A DNA stretch of 64,000 nt from JAJDZL01 sp965220665 (GCA_965220665.1 CBDCQQ010000004.1:620001-684000), one strand, 5' to 3'. Positions 33,951 through 44,371 are shown, counted from the stretch's first letter. The notes: generated from the letters alone by a model not told the origin. Translations and numbers: made by a program.

Positions 33951-35489
33951 GTGAGCAGTCAGCCAAATTTCCTTTTTATTTGTACCGACCAACAAAGATC
34001 AGACAGCCTCGGTTGCGTAGGCAACCAGCAGGCGCAAACTCAGCATATCGATAGCATTGCGAAGAACGGCATCCGGTTTCGGCGACACAACACACCGATG
34101 CAGATTTGTTCACCGAGTCGCGCGACCATGATCACCGGTCTATACCCTCGACATCATCGGCTGGCCATGAACGGAATGGCGCTGCCCAATGATGTTCCTG
34201 TTATCACAAACACGCTGGCAACAGCTGGCTACAGAACACACGGCGTCGGTAAGCAACATCTGCAACCCCTGCTGGCACCTGCAGAATACCAAATGCCGGA
34301 CTCAAGAGCCTTTTGGACCTTACCGGAATCGAACTACTGGAAAGGTCCATACTATGGATACCAAACTCTGGACCTTCTTCTCGGTGAGTCAGATACCGCT
34401 CAGATCGCCGGACACTACGCAACTTGGTTGCAAGACAACCATCCGGATTCGGTATCACTTTTACTGCCGTCGAATGCTCCTGAATCCCCACCAGTCGATC
34501 TGGACGAAATTTGGCGCTCGGCGATTCCAGACGAACACCATTACAACACTTGGATTACGGATCGCGCGGTGTCATTCTTGGAGCAGACATCAACCACATC
34601 GAAACCGTTCTTTCTCTTCGTTTCCTATCCAGACCCTCACCACCCGTTTGACCCACCAGCCACCTATGCTGACCGGTTTGATCCTACTATCATTCCAGTA
34701 CCACGGCCGTCTAAAGAAGAGCGCCGTCGCCAGTTACCCTATTACGGCGATCTGTATCCCAAGGGACAGGGTTTCAGGGAACTCTACTGGGCGGCACGAA
34801 CAGACCTTGAGGCCGGTTCAATGATTACTACGGACTCAATCAGCGATGAGTCAATGCAACTCGCCATTGCATATAACCATGCCATGGTCGAAATGATTGA
34901 CGATCAGGTGGGCTGTTTACTGCAGACGCTGAATCGCATCAGACTCTCCGATACTACGATTGTAATATTCACTTCAGATCACGGCGAGTTGCTGGGTGAC
35001 CACGGTCTGCTCCACAAAGGGCCGCCGCCATACCGGCAACTTACGGAGATACCGTTTTTGCTCCAAGGTCCAGGAATTCCTGCAAATGCAATTGTCAATA
35101 CCATGACCAACCATATGGACCTTGCGCCGACAATCCTTGGTCTAGCTGGAATTTCCGCTGGCGAGCATGATTTTGATGGAGTCAGCCTGGTACCCCTCTT
35201 CTCGAATCTATCCCTGTCGATCAGGGAGTACGATTTCGGGGAATATCACCCCACATCCCGCCCTGACATATACAACCAAACCATCCGTACTGACGAGTGG
35301 CGCATGACGCTATATCCGAATTGTCCTGAATGGGGAGAACTGTACCATTTAGCAGAAGACCCTTCAGAGCAAATTAATTTGTATAACGAGCGTGATACAC
35401 GCAATGTAAGATTAAATCTGAGCGATGTGCTAAAGAACCGATTTCCACCCTGCCCACGTGTTGACAACGAATGGATCTGCAAGTGGTAG
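33951..35489 (+). CDS. Type I sulfatase (formylglycine-dependent)
   Basis: This 512-residue alkaline-phosphatase-superfamily hydrolase has the sulfatase signature CSPSR at residues 53-57; Cys53 would be changed to formylglycine by a maturase. Metal ligands are visible in TDQQRSDS (residues 12-19) and in FTSDHGELLGDHG in the second half. No signal peptide is present, so it is probably cytoplasmic. It lacks the CAPARAS form of choline sulfatase BetC, so the substrate is not choline sulfate by this test. Start is GTG at 33951. A phosphonate monoester hydrolase role cannot be excluded. Confidence 0.88.
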   Translation: MSSQPNFLFICTDQQRSDSLGCVGNQQAQTQHIDSIAKNGIRFRRHNTPMQICSPSRATMITGLYPRHHRLAMNGMALPNDVPVITNTLATAGYRTHGVGKQHLQPLLAPAEYQMPDSRAFWTLPESNYWKGPYYGYQTLDLLLGESDTAQIAGHYATWLQDNHPDSVSLLLPSNAPESPPVDLDEIWRSAIPDEHHYNTWITDRAVSFLEQTSTTSKPFFLFVSYPDPHHPFDPPATYADRFDPTIIPVPRPSKEERRRQLPYYGDLYPKGQGFRELYWAARTDLEAGSMITTDSISDESMQLAIAYNHAMVEMIDDQVGCLLQTLNRIRLSDTTIVIFTSDHGELLGDHGLLHKGPPPYRQLTEIPFLLQGPGIPANAIVNTMTNHMDLAPTILGLAGISAGEHDFDGVSLVPLFSNLSLSIREYDFGEYHPTSRPDIYNQTIRTDEWRMTLYPNCPEWGELYHLAEDPSEQINLYNERDTRNVRLNLSDVLKNRFPPCPRVDNEWICKW

Positions 35490-35679
35490 TCACTTGAATT
35501 ACTCAAGTATTATTTGTGCGACCTAGTCAGCATCGATTTCAAATCAATCAAAATTCGGTTCAAATTGTGCACTAATACAGAATTTCCTACTGTTGTGATA
35601 TTAAGATTAATCTTAAACAAGGCAAATCAATTGCGATGCTTCGCAGTGACTTGCATGATGGTCCAACGAGCGGAGAGCC

Positions 35680-36828
35680 TCAACCTATCCACGCTTTGGA
35701 AAAGACGAGCGCTCCTGGTATGCCAAAGAACACTAGCAAAATGTAGGCAATTGCCAATGTTTTATGTTCGGCACCAAGTTGCGCAATCCAATTTGCCCCT
35801 GCAATTGGGATGTTTCTCAACCACTTAATGCCGTAGATAACGATGACACCGAGAAGATTGTAGAGAAAGTGAGCAAAAGCAATCTGATGTGCTACTTCAT
35901 GAGTTGGTCCCGTAATTGCAGTTGCAGCCAACAGGGCAGTAATCGTAGTGCCGATATTGGCTCCAAGGGTAAAAGGGTAAGCGTGTCGAAGTTCAATGAC
36001 TCCATTTCCCGCCAATGGCACGATAATGCTGGTTGTAGTGGAAGATGACTGCACTAGAACTGTAACTAATGCTCCAGAAAATATGCCAGTGACAGGACCT
36101 TTGCCTACAGCAGTCTGAAGAAATTTCTGTGCTTTACCAACGAACACATCACGTAGCACTTTTCCAAGGAGCAAAATCGATATGAAAATGAGCACGACTC
36201 CCACTATGATGAGTGTGACTCCAGCCCATACGTCTGATAAACCAGATAACATGATCTGCGCAAAATCTGCACCTGAACCCACTATTGTTTTGAAAATGCC
36301 CTTGCCAGATGCATCGACGGTTCCAATATTTTCAACGACGCTGGTTAACCAATAACTCAGCTTCTCTAAAAGTCCAAATGCGAGTTCCAACGGGAGAAAG
36401 ATCGCAATGCTCAGGAGATTAAAAAAGTCGTGCACGGTGGCAGTGGCAAAAGCTTTTTTGAACTCCGATGGCCGATTGATATGACCAAAACTGACGATCG
36501 TGTTGGTTACTGTGGTCCCAACATTGGCCCCCATCACCATGGGAATGGCTATAGAAATTGGCAATCCACCTGCAACGAGTCCAACAATTATGGCTGTAAC
36601 GGTGCTTGAAGACTGAATCAGCGCGGTTGCCAAAATTCCGAAGACTAGCCCAATGAACGGATTCGTTGCCAATACGAACAGTGATTCGATTCCATTCGGT
36701 CCGCCGAAGACCTGTTTGAAACCTGTGCCAACTACTCCAACTGCAACGAGCAGTACATATAGAGCCAGCACTATTGTGGCCCACGACAGTACCCTTTTGA
36801 TTGTTGGATTCAATCGACTAGTTTCCAT
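35680..36828 (-). CDS. Na/Pi cotransporter family protein (NptA-like)
   Basis: This 382-residue inner-membrane protein has two inverted PF02690 repeats. Each repeat contains a QSSS motif (ALIQSSSTVTA near residue 68, VLVQSSSTTTS near 258) and a GANxGTTxT motif (near residues 100 and 289), which form the ion and phosphate sites in this family. About eight membrane segments are visible. It lacks the C-terminal PhoU domain found in some bacterial members. It stands alone on the minus strand, facing the sulfatase gene tail-to-tail. Sodium-driven phosphate transport is the likely role. Confidence 0.88.
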   Translation of the reverse strand: METSRLNPTIKRVLSWATIVLALYVLLVAVGVVGTGFKQVFGGPNGIESLFVLATNPFIGLVFGILATALIQSSSTVTAIIVGLVAGGLPISIAIPMVMGANVGTTVTNTIVSFGHINRPSEFKKAFATATVHDFFNLLSIAIFLPLELAFGLLEKLSYWLTSVVENIGTVDASGKGIFKTIVGSGADFAQIMLSGLSDVWAGVTLIIVGVVLIFISILLLGKVLRDVFVGKAQKFLQTAVGKGPVTGIFSGALVTVLVQSSSTTTSIIVPLAGNGVIELRHAYPFTLGANIGTTITALLAATAITGPTHEVAHQIAFAHFLYNLLGVIVIYGIKWLRNIPIAGANWIAQLGAEHKTLAIAYILLVFFGIPGALVFSKAWIG

Positions 36829-37695
36829 TTTTCTCTATCTCTGTTTTATCCCTAGCTATCGGGCTACGCAGTCCTTCAGACGAACCTCTACTTTCCTCAT
36901 CAATTCAAAATTGACATACACGGATTTTTACCGTGGAATAAGTGTTCGTCAAATTTGATGCTTGCAACTAGTTAAACTCTTCCAAATACATTGCATGTGA
37001 GCGGAATTCTCAAAGCAATTTAAATGAGTGTCGGCCACAATTTGCGAAACAGAATTGCCATGCAATCCTATGGAGGTGTCTTATTCCCAGCTCTCTAAAC
37101 GAATTTCATATCAGATTTTTGAAAGTTTAATGTTTTTGTTTACGTAGCACGTACTTTCCGATATTTGAGTTACATGAATACAGCGAATTGCACTTGCGGT
37201 GGAGCAAGCAGAAATCCGAAAGAGTGAACACGATTAGCTTGATACCTAAATTGTTTCTGACTGATATACATATTTCCAGATTGAATTATGAGTTCCAAAC
37301 AGCGTATTATGCAAATTAGTGCTGGACAGGATTAAATTAGAAGATTCCAAACTTACGAATGCAGCAACCGAGGCTTTGACCTGAAAGAAATTATCGTAGG
37401 CACAGCTGAAAAAACTATCACCTTTTTGCCAGTACTACTCCAGCCGATTGGAAACTTTCCTGCTCACCAACTACGATTTTCTGCCAGGAGAGAATGAGAA
37501 ATTTTATTGAGCGACAATGAACCTTAAATCTAAAATATCGAGATACAACAGGTGGGAGCCAACGATCAAAATTAGTTGCATCAAATGAAATCAACGGATT
37601 AGAATAAAAAGGCATATCGCTACAAGTAGCAGTCCATCTATTTAATTAGAATTTTCAATCAAGTAACACGTAACGCCTGAATTCGTGGAGTAATT
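36829..37695. other. Long AT-rich gap without recognised genes
   Basis: About 870 bp between the phosphate transporter and the TauD-like gene. Only short, low-quality frames were seen (for example 37418-37615 on the minus strand). No repeat, RNA or relic was recognised; promoters for the two flanking divergent genes are expected near the ends. Confidence 0.5.
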
Positions 37696-38568
37696 ATGAA
37701 ATTCAAACATTTCACCGCTACCCGCCGATCGCCTCATTTGGGAGGGTTTATCGACGGTATAGATCTGAGTCAACCTCTTTCTCAAGAGGCGGTATCAGAA
37801 ATCAGAAGTGCACTATTGGAATTTGGTGTTCTGTTTTTTAGAAATCAATCAATTTCCGAATCCGATCATTTGCGATTTGCCGCTTATTTTGGTGAGCTTG
37901 ACGAACCTCACCCTGTGTTTGATTGCAAAGACGAAGATCCGCGTCTCACCGTCATCGAATCAAAGGGTCGGGCTGGCGATTCCGAACACCAGTGGCACAC
38001 TGATGTGACATATCAGGAAGCGCCATCCTTGGGCTCCATCCTGATTGCCAAGAAAATTCCAGGATCTGGCGGAGACACTCTTTTCGCCAGTATGTATGCT
38101 GCTTATGACAAGCTATCTAAACCGATCAAGAATCTGCTTCATGAACTGACTGCTCAACATTCTATTGAACGTGGCTGGGGCACTACCTTAAGGATGAGAC
38201 CAGATGGAGAACAGCGAGTTCAGAAACTCAAAGAAGCATTCCCGCTAATGACTCACCCAGTCCTTCGAACGCATCCAGAGACTGGACGAACCTCGCTATA
38301 TGTGAATGAATACTACACACAACGGATCAACGAATTATCGGAGCTCGAAAGCGATGCACTGCTGAGACTGCTGTTTCGCCATTCCCAGTTGCCCGATTTT
38401 CAGATTCGACATACGTGGCAGACAGGTGATATCGCATTCTGGGACAATCGGTGCACGCAACACTACGCATCACATGATTATGGAGCAGAACATCGGCTCA
38501 TGAATCGAGTCACGATTGTTGGCGACCGGCCTTTCTACAATCCACCCGCTTTCGAAAAAGCCGCTTAA
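37696..38568 (+). CDS. TauD/TfdA-family Fe(II)/2-oxoglutarate dioxygenase
   Basis: This 290-residue cytoplasmic enzyme has the facial triad of the family: His101 and Asp103 in QWHTDVTY and His256 in CTQHYASHDY, with Arg267 or Arg271 for 2-oxoglutarate. Overall layout and length match taurine dioxygenase, but the substrate may be another sulfonate, sulfate ester or organic acid. GGAG a few bases upstream supports the ATG. It is a single gene, so context says little; the sulfatase at 33951 hints at use of organosulfur compounds in the region. Confidence 0.88.
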   Translation: MKFKHFTATRRSPHLGGFIDGIDLSQPLSQEAVSEIRSALLEFGVLFFRNQSISESDHLRFAAYFGELDEPHPVFDCKDEDPRLTVIESKGRAGDSEHQWHTDVTYQEAPSLGSILIAKKIPGSGGDTLFASMYAAYDKLSKPIKNLLHELTAQHSIERGWGTTLRMRPDGEQRVQKLKEAFPLMTHPVLRTHPETGRTSLYVNEYYTQRINELSELESDALLRLLFRHSQLPDFQIRHTWQTGDIAFWDNRCTQHYASHDYGAEHRLMNRVTIVGDRPFYNPPAFEKAA

Positions 38569-38841
38569 AGTTAATTCCAGGTTCGCGACACTGCTTCATA
38601 ATCAGTTGTCGCACCCTGAATCCAGTCGAGCGTTTTGATCGGGGTCGATGCCAACAAATTTGGCCTGTAGCTTTCGAATCCTTTACCTTGGCTTGCACCT
38701 ACTGCCGAGCCAAACTCAATTTAGGATCAGCTCCATCGCAAAACAATTCATCAGATGCACATGTCATGGTGTGTCGCACAAAATTCTGCGAGAGTACATC
38801 TATCAGTTTGTGTTCTGTTTCAACAGCTGATTCTAGGAAGG

Positions 38842-39081
38842 TTAGTTGGTAGTGAAACTGATTCTGGCGGCTATCATGGCGAGTACCGGATTCCGGTAAT
38901 TGGACGCTTTGGAGTTAACCAGTCGGTCAAATCCTTGTTGTCTGAACACCGATAGCACCGCTTCGATGACACCGCGTTTCTTGACGTCGACGATGTCAAA
39001 GGAATCATTGACATCGATCAGGTGCTTGCCTTCAAGGGCGGTGGCAGCTTCTGCCGTGTCAGAAGCTTTAGGTTCTGATAT
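38842..39081 (-). pseudogene. Relic of an IS1634/IS4-type transposase N-terminal region
   Basis: This open frame without a start codon reads GKHLIDVNDSFDIVDVKKRG, then AVLSVFRQQGFDRLVNSKAS and YRNPVLAMIAARI. It resembles the N-terminal part of IS1634-type transposases, where the same order ends in LVLAMIVARI. The similarity stops at 38860 or so and the catalytic domain is absent. No terminal repeats were found. Confidence 0.6.
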
Positions 39082-39121
39082 TCATTCATATTACCTTTTC
39101 TCATTACCCGGTATTGTTGGT

Positions 39122-39517
39122 TTATACATAGCGACCACCGGATTCGATTACTTCAATCTGGTAGCCGTCGGGATCCTGTACGAAAAAGAATCGTGCTACG
39201 ATTTCGCCTCCCGGAGCAAATTCAACGAGGTTGCGCGGACTGAGCCCCTCAGCTTCAAATCGAGCGTGTTCGGATTCCAGATCGGGTACCGTAACCGCAA
39301 GATGTCCATACCCGTCTCCGAGTTCGTAAGGTTCGGTTCGGTCTTTGTTAATCGTCAGTTCAAGTTCGAAATCGGCTTCAGAATTACGCAAATACACCAA
39401 GGTGAATTCAGGGAAATCCATTCTTTCGGCAACTTGCAGACCAAACGCCCTGTTATAAAAATTAATCGAACGTTCCTCATCGAGAACCCGAAGCATCGAA
39501 TGTATCGCTTTAGCCAT
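39122..39517 (-). CDS. VOC-family protein, glyoxalase I-like
   Basis: This 131-residue protein of two βαβββ units has layout close to lactoylglutathione lyase GloA: LRVLDEERSINFYNRAFGL at the start, then GYGHLAVTVPDL and FVQDPDGYQIEVIE. Candidate metal ligands are His6, Glu57-59 area, His82 or so and the final Glu. Glyoxalase I detoxifies methylglyoxal with glutathione. GAGGAGATG upstream gives a good ribosome site for the ATG at 39517. Other VOC enzymes cannot be excluded. Confidence 0.8.
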   Translation of the reverse strand: MAKAIHSMLRVLDEERSINFYNRAFGLQVAERMDFPEFTLVYLRNSEADFELELTINKDRTEPYELGDGYGHLAVTVPDLESEHARFEAEGLSPRNLVEFAPGGEIVARFFFVQDPDGYQIEVIESGGRYV

Positions 39518-40047
39518 TTTTCATCTCCTCAAATTTGAATTATCAAAGTGACAAACCATCCGGACTCAGGCTTTGCATCAAGTATTGTTTACACACATCC
39601 CGGATCGCAACGTATTGCAATTTTAGTTAAAGTCAGTACGGAGTTGCCGAATTCTCATGTGTTGCAGCGCTGACTTTTGTCACCAAAGACTGTCGCTCTC
39701 AAGTACCTTGCTGTAAAAAAGACAACATTCCCTAAATGAATGATCTTAAAAGAATGCTATGCTCGTATGAGATATCAGTGAATTTAGCGAAGCAGCGTTG
39801 CCGCCGTTTGAAGCGATGAATTTTAAAATGAAAAATTTAACCTAGTAGCCGATTTTGGGAAAGCTCAACTCTAAGCGGCTGTATGACAAAAGCGGACAAA
39901 AAGACGGAGACTCTTGCAGGGGTTACAACCTACGATGGACACCACCGGTAATATTTACGCTGGGCTATGTCAGAAGAACCTGTCATTATCAAATAAAGCT
40001 TGTGCATTCACTGATTCCTGTCACACAAACTCTCTGTGACCGTTAAC
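39518..40047. other. Gap without recognised genes
   Basis: About 530 bp between the glyoxalase-like and TPR genes. Nothing convincing was seen apart from the promoter expected for the glyoxalase-like gene. Confidence 0.45.
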
Positions 40048-41724
40048 CTATCCGTCACAACAGTGATGTTCAAGCCTACAGGCGCAGGATGCGTTTACGG
40101 GCACGTCTGCTCTAGCCTTGGCAAGATTTAACCGACTACGGAAAAATTTGGCTTTCTTCTTTTTACCCATTCGTTCCAGACACTCTACCAAGCCATGCAG
40201 GCTCCAAAGATTATCAACGTGTTGAGATGTGCTAACCAACGTATCGGAAAGTCCTAGATCATCCAGATAGACCTCTCTGGCTTCTTCTATTCGCTCCTGC
40301 TCCAGCAACAGTGCACCCAAGGCATGACGGGCTGGTTGCATCCATCCCCAAGGTTCATCATACTTCAAGTTGTCATCAAGGTAGACCGCCCTTCGCAAAT
40401 GCTTAAATGCTTCATCGTAGTTTTCCTGTCGGTAGTGAAGTTCACCTGAAAGCATCTGATCTGCAATCTTTAGAACATCCTGACAGGAGTTGTTAAACAA
40501 ATAGCGAGAATTGGGAACCCGTTTTACAGCATCGTAGAATTTTTTCTGTTCTGCCTTCGCTTCATCGATCTCGTTGCGTACTGCATGGGCTATACCCTTT
40601 GCGTAGTGCCAAGTGGCAGTCGTCATTGAGTAGAGCTGAGAATCCTCGGGAAGTTGGTGATTGATGATTTCCTGCCAGCGTCCGAAACGTATGTAAACAT
40701 GTGCCTCAACCGCAACATAGCCTTCCATCCAGTCCGCCATTGCTGGATTCTCAATTCTGAGCAACTCCTCTGGGGCGGCTTCAATGATTTTTTTCGCAGC
40801 ATCAAGAGCGGGAAAATACTGACCCAGAAACATGGCAGCATACACTTTCAGATGCAGATTATGGATACGTGAAAGCGCCTGGTAATTCAGGATGCCTTCG
40901 TTTTTCATGTAAAAATTATCTGCAGCAACTGCTCTGTCGTTAGCAATGATGGCTTCGTAGTAAAGACCGCACCGCACATCGATATGAGATGGCATGTGAC
41001 ACAAATGACCTGAATCTGGAACAAGCTGTCGGAGTTGGTCACTCGCCCTAAGGGCTTTTTCAGGGACTGGAGACATTTCCATCACATGGATGTACATATG
41101 GAGGACTCCTGGATGTGGTACTTCTCCCGCGTTTTCTCTTCTCTCCATCGCTTTTTCCAGAACATCAATTGCTTCTAGAGTCGATGAACCTTCAGAAGGG
41201 TTACCTGACCTCAAGTTCCATAACGCCCATGGTGTTCGCGTCATCAGCGCCTCAGCAAATAGAGCACAGACATGATCATTTTCATGGAAAGCCTCATACA
41301 CATGGCGCATTGCGTCAGCGTAGTCATCATTCCAACGTTCAAATTCCTCCCAAGCAACCGGAGTTGGGGATTGATAGCGCGCTGGCAACGCTTCTATCAT
41401 CATTGCCTGCCAGTCTGTTGCTTCTGAAACTCTTTCCTTCGCTTCGCGGGACAACCGATAAGTTTTTTCCAGCTTCTGAACCAGCTCGTCTTTCTGCATC
41501 CTCGCCCAAGGTTTGTTGTAGTAGATTCCAGAGGTGTAGGCCATTCCCCAATAGGCCATTCCAGATGTCGGATTGAGTTCAGAGGCTTGCTTGAAACACC
41601 GAAATGACATTTCCAAATCAAAGCCATAGAGCCAGATCAGACCGCGGTTTAACCAGGTCTCCTGCTCGTTGCCAGTGCTGTTTATTGAGTCAAAATATGG
41701 ACCGAGGTTATACAAATAAGACAT
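40048..41724 (-). CDS. TPR-repeat protein of unknown role
   Basis: This 558-residue, mostly helical protein has no signal peptide. Tetratricopeptide-like units are visible at the start (FRCFKQASELNPTSGMAYWGMAY, residues 40-62) and near the end (DEAFKHLRRAVYLDDNLKYDEPW). The middle has HVMEMSPVPEKAL and CHMPSHIDVRCG, with several His/Met residues. TPR proteins usually mediate protein contacts, so no reaction is suggested. ATG at 41724 is preferred over GTG at 41727, with AGGA upstream. It is divergent from the PhyH-type gene, sharing a region with paired inverted repeats. Confidence 0.75.
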   Translation of the reverse strand: MSYLYNLGPYFDSINSTGNEQETWLNRGLIWLYGFDLEMSFRCFKQASELNPTSGMAYWGMAYTSGIYYNKPWARMQKDELVQKLEKTYRLSREAKERVSEATDWQAMMIEALPARYQSPTPVAWEEFERWNDDYADAMRHVYEAFHENDHVCALFAEALMTRTPWALWNLRSGNPSEGSSTLEAIDVLEKAMERRENAGEVPHPGVLHMYIHVMEMSPVPEKALRASDQLRQLVPDSGHLCHMPSHIDVRCGLYYEAIIANDRAVAADNFYMKNEGILNYQALSRIHNLHLKVYAAMFLGQYFPALDAAKKIIEAAPEELLRIENPAMADWMEGYVAVEAHVYIRFGRWQEIINHQLPEDSQLYSMTTATWHYAKGIAHAVRNEIDEAKAEQKKFYDAVKRVPNSRYLFNNSCQDVLKIADQMLSGELHYRQENYDEAFKHLRRAVYLDDNLKYDEPWGWMQPARHALGALLLEQERIEEAREVYLDDLGLSDTLVSTSQHVDNLWSLHGLVECLERMGKKKKAKFFRSRLNLAKARADVPVNASCACRLEHHCCDG

Positions 41725-41727
41725 CAC

Positions 41728-42064
41728 AAGAGATCCTGTACTTTGACTGGAATTCCAATGGATTGAACTGTTTGTTCAACATTTCAAGTTAACCTAATTG
41801 ATATTAACCTTTTTGCAGTTTGCAAGATACATCAATCACGGAATTGGTTATTCCAGAACATCAAACTGTTGAACAAATGACATGATTCAAGCACTATTGA
41901 TCAGATACCAAATAGTCTGGTCTCTGCTTCCTAGATATCCTTGATTTCTGTAATATACTTCGTTGCAACTCATTACAACACTGAAACACTGCCGCCGGAA
42001 ATCCAAATTCATTCATGTAGGAACCCAGGTATTCATTACGTCTCACCCAACTTATGTACTGACC
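41728..42064. promoter_or_regulatory. Divergent promoter region with long inverted repeat pair
   Basis: This 337-bp region separates the TPR and PhyH-type genes. TTTGTTCAACA (41771-41781) recurs as its exact inverse TGTTGAACAAA (41867-41877), and TTGAAC (41763-41768) with GTTCAA (41774-41779) forms a smaller inverted repeat. The positions suit a regulator that binds two sites and controls both genes. The regulator is not identified. Confidence 0.5.
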
Positions 42065-42883
42065 ATGTTGACAGATCTTCAGAATGAACAAAATCTGCTT
42101 CGGAACACTTTTGCAGTTCAATCGGACACACTAAACTCCTACCTTAAAGATGGTGCAATATTACTTGAGTCTGTGGTTGACGAAAGCAGTCTTTCTAAGC
42201 TTCGCACGTCCATAGATCATTCTCTCGAACTGGTCGACAGTTATTTTCACCGTCAAAGAGTATGGGAGCACGATGAAACCTGTCGTGAGTTTTGCCTCGA
42301 TTCCGTAGCGCCAGCGATTGCCGCCACTTTCCTCCAATCGTCAAAAATCAACCTGCTGTACGATCAGGTTTTTGCCAAAGTTGCTGGTGATCCTGCAACT
42401 CCTTGGCACAACGATTTGCCCTACTGGCCGGTAAGAAACGGGAAAGCGCTCACAGTCTGGCTGACGGTCGATCCAATCAAATTTGATGCAGGACCTTTGG
42501 AGTTTATTGCTGGATCTCACTTGTGGGATAAGTGGTTTCAGCCTTTCACGGTTGTGAAAGATGGCAGTCAGGCTGATTATTACGAAGGCACAGACGGTAA
42601 ATTTGATCCATTGCCTGATTTTGAATCGGAAAGAGACAAACACAAAATACTCTGCTGGGAAATGGAACCAGGGGATGTTCTTGTATTTGATGGTATGACG
42701 GTGCACGGTGCAAAAGCGAACACATCACTGGCAATGCGCAGAGGTTATGCCATCCGCTACACAGAAGAAGGAGCAACGTACCATACTGCTGGAGAGATCA
42801 ACCAACTGATCAACAATCCGGAACTGAAGGATGGACAATTGCTGGACAGCGCGCAGTATCCACCAATACACTTCAGAAACTAA
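42065..42883 (+). CDS. Phytanoyl-CoA dioxygenase (PhyH) family protein
   Basis: This 272-residue Fe(II)/2-oxoglutarate oxygenase shows the HxD motif in PWHNDLPYW and a distal His in VHGAKANTS, followed by Arg in RRGYAIRY. PhyH-type bacterial enzymes hydroxylate varied small molecules, including ectoine, so the substrate is open. ATG at 42065 is preferred; an in-frame TTG at 41963 would add 34 residues without family features. It faces the HisC-like gene tail-to-tail. Confidence 0.83.
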   Translation: MLTDLQNEQNLLRNTFAVQSDTLNSYLKDGAILLESVVDESSLSKLRTSIDHSLELVDSYFHRQRVWEHDETCREFCLDSVAPAIAATFLQSSKINLLYDQVFAKVAGDPATPWHNDLPYWPVRNGKALTVWLTVDPIKFDAGPLEFIAGSHLWDKWFQPFTVVKDGSQADYYEGTDGKFDPLPDFESERDKHKILCWEMEPGDVLVFDGMTVHGAKANTSLAMRRGYAIRYTEEGATYHTAGEINQLINNPELKDGQLLDSAQYPPIHFRN

Positions 42884-43003
42884 CTCACTAACTTAATTTT
42901 CGGATTATCCCGAGTCGAAAGTGGGCAACGCTCCTCTTTCAATTTGAAATTTGGAAGCCTTGGAATCAAACTCTGATTCTTTTAAGCTAGTCTCAAAATT
43001 CAT

Positions 43004-44107
43004 CTACGCCGAACGAAGAAACTGCTGCATGACATCAACTGTTGTTTGCATCTCTTCATCTGTCCCTACGGTAATTCGCAATTTGTCCGCAAAATCAGGG
43101 AGTGCAAATTGTCGGGGAATGATTCCCTTCGAATTGAGATGCGTGTTTGTTTCATCGGAACTTCGCCCACACTCTGGCGGAAACCCCAATAGAACAAAAT
43201 TGGTTTGACTGGAATACGCGTTGAGGCCCAGACTTCTGAACTCACTGATCAGCGTTTTGGTCCATCGCTCGTTGTGATCAAGTACCTTCTGGGTGAATTC
43301 TGTGTCTTTCAGACTTGCAATACCTGCAGCGTAAGCAGTGCAGTTAACCGGAAACGAAGGACCAATTTTGGTAATCAATTTAACAACCCACTCCGGTCCA
43401 TAACACCAACCTAGACGCAGACCGGCCATACCGTGAACCTTGGAAAAAGTTCGAGTCACAATAACATTGTCAAATTCGTGAACCAATTTCGTTCCTGATT
43501 CATAGTCATCAACCCGCACATACTCTTCATAAGCCGCATCAACGATCAGAAGCACATTGGATGGCAAGCTCTTGTGCAGGTACCGCATCTCGGGACCTGT
43601 CAAATATGTGCCTGAAGGGTTGTCAGGATTCGCCAACAGCACAATTCGAGTCCGGTCATTGACTAAACTGAGAATATCGTCAACGCTATAGCGGAAATCC
43701 ATGTCGTCTGCTGCAACTGGATTCGCCCCCGCCAGCATTGCATAAATGGGAAACTGCATGTACGCATTTTTGCTGTAAATCAACTCTTCACCCGGTCCAG
43801 CGAAAGTATTGACGATTCTCTGAAGTAATTCATCGGAGCCCGGTCCAAAAGCCATTCGCTCGGGGCACAATTGATAGCAGTCTCCAATAGCAACCGCGAG
43901 TTGCTCTGTATCCACTTCCGGATATAAATGACCCCTCTCAAGTGACTTCATACCCGCTTCAATTGCCATTGGGCTCATGCCAAGAGCAGACTCGTTGGAG
44001 GAAAGCTTGATTGGTTTGGAAAATCCTTCAAGTTTGGAAATTCCAACCATGTAATAGTCAATTGTTTTCAGTATCGGTTTTGGTGCAATTGAAGCGCTAT
44101 TTGGCAT
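43004..44107 (-). CDS. hisC: Histidinol-phosphate aminotransferase-like PLP enzyme
   Basis: This 367-residue fold-type I aminotransferase resembles HisC. Landmarks are KLSSNESALGMSP (residues 34-46), NPDNPSGT near 160, Asp190 and Tyr193 in IVDAAYEEY, and the PLP lysine Lys223 in TRTFSKVHGMAGLRLGW. HisC converts histidinol phosphate and imidazole-acetol phosphate, but many solitary paralogues act on aromatic or other amino acids. It is divergent from the TPP decarboxylase gene rather than in a his operon, so a degradative role is possible. Confidence 0.85.
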   Translation of the reverse strand: MPNSASIAPKPILKTIDYYMVGISKLEGFSKPIKLSSNESALGMSPMAIEAGMKSLERGHLYPEVDTEQLAVAIGDCYQLCPERMAFGPGSDELLQRIVNTFAGPGEELIYSKNAYMQFPIYAMLAGANPVAADDMDFRYSVDDILSLVNDRTRIVLLANPDNPSGTYLTGPEMRYLHKSLPSNVLLIVDAAYEEYVRVDDYESGTKLVHEFDNVIVTRTFSKVHGMAGLRLGWCYGPEWVVKLITKIGPSFPVNCTAYAAGIASLKDTEFTQKVLDHNERWTKTLISEFRSLGLNAYSSQTNFVLLGFPPECGRSSDETNTHLNSKGIIPRQFALPDFADKLRITVGTDEEMQTTVDVMQQFLRSA

Positions 44108-44371
44108 AACTATGAAGTCCAGTGCTTGCTAATACTATGAAAATAATAGCGATTATGCAAAATCACTTGAAATGAATGCCAGAAATCCATTCCCCTGATC
44201 TTGGAGTGTCGTTCTGCAACCGCTGATGTCTAGCTTCATTTTGTTGAATTTGTTCAGCATTCAGAACATTTTTACTACTGGTATACTAAAACTCAAATTT
44301 TGCAATATTCAGTTTGCAAATTTTAATGTCATAATCCCCCGTATCCGTCCTCATTCGGCCAGGAGACACTC

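Noticed and set aside
33951..35489. Choline sulfatase BetC as name for the sulfatase
   Set aside because: The active-site block CSPSRAT differs from the CAPARAS form of BetC.
37418..37615. 65-codon minus-strand frame in the long gap before the TauD-like gene
   Set aside because: Short, no family resemblance and no operon context.
39855..40046. 63-codon plus-strand frame before the TPR gene
   Set aside because: No domain or ribosome site; lies in non-coding sequence facing the TPR stop.
44276..44300. Sigma-70 promoter for the TPP decarboxylase with TATACT at 44282-44287
   Set aside because: The -10-like box is fair but no convincing -35 at the right spacing.
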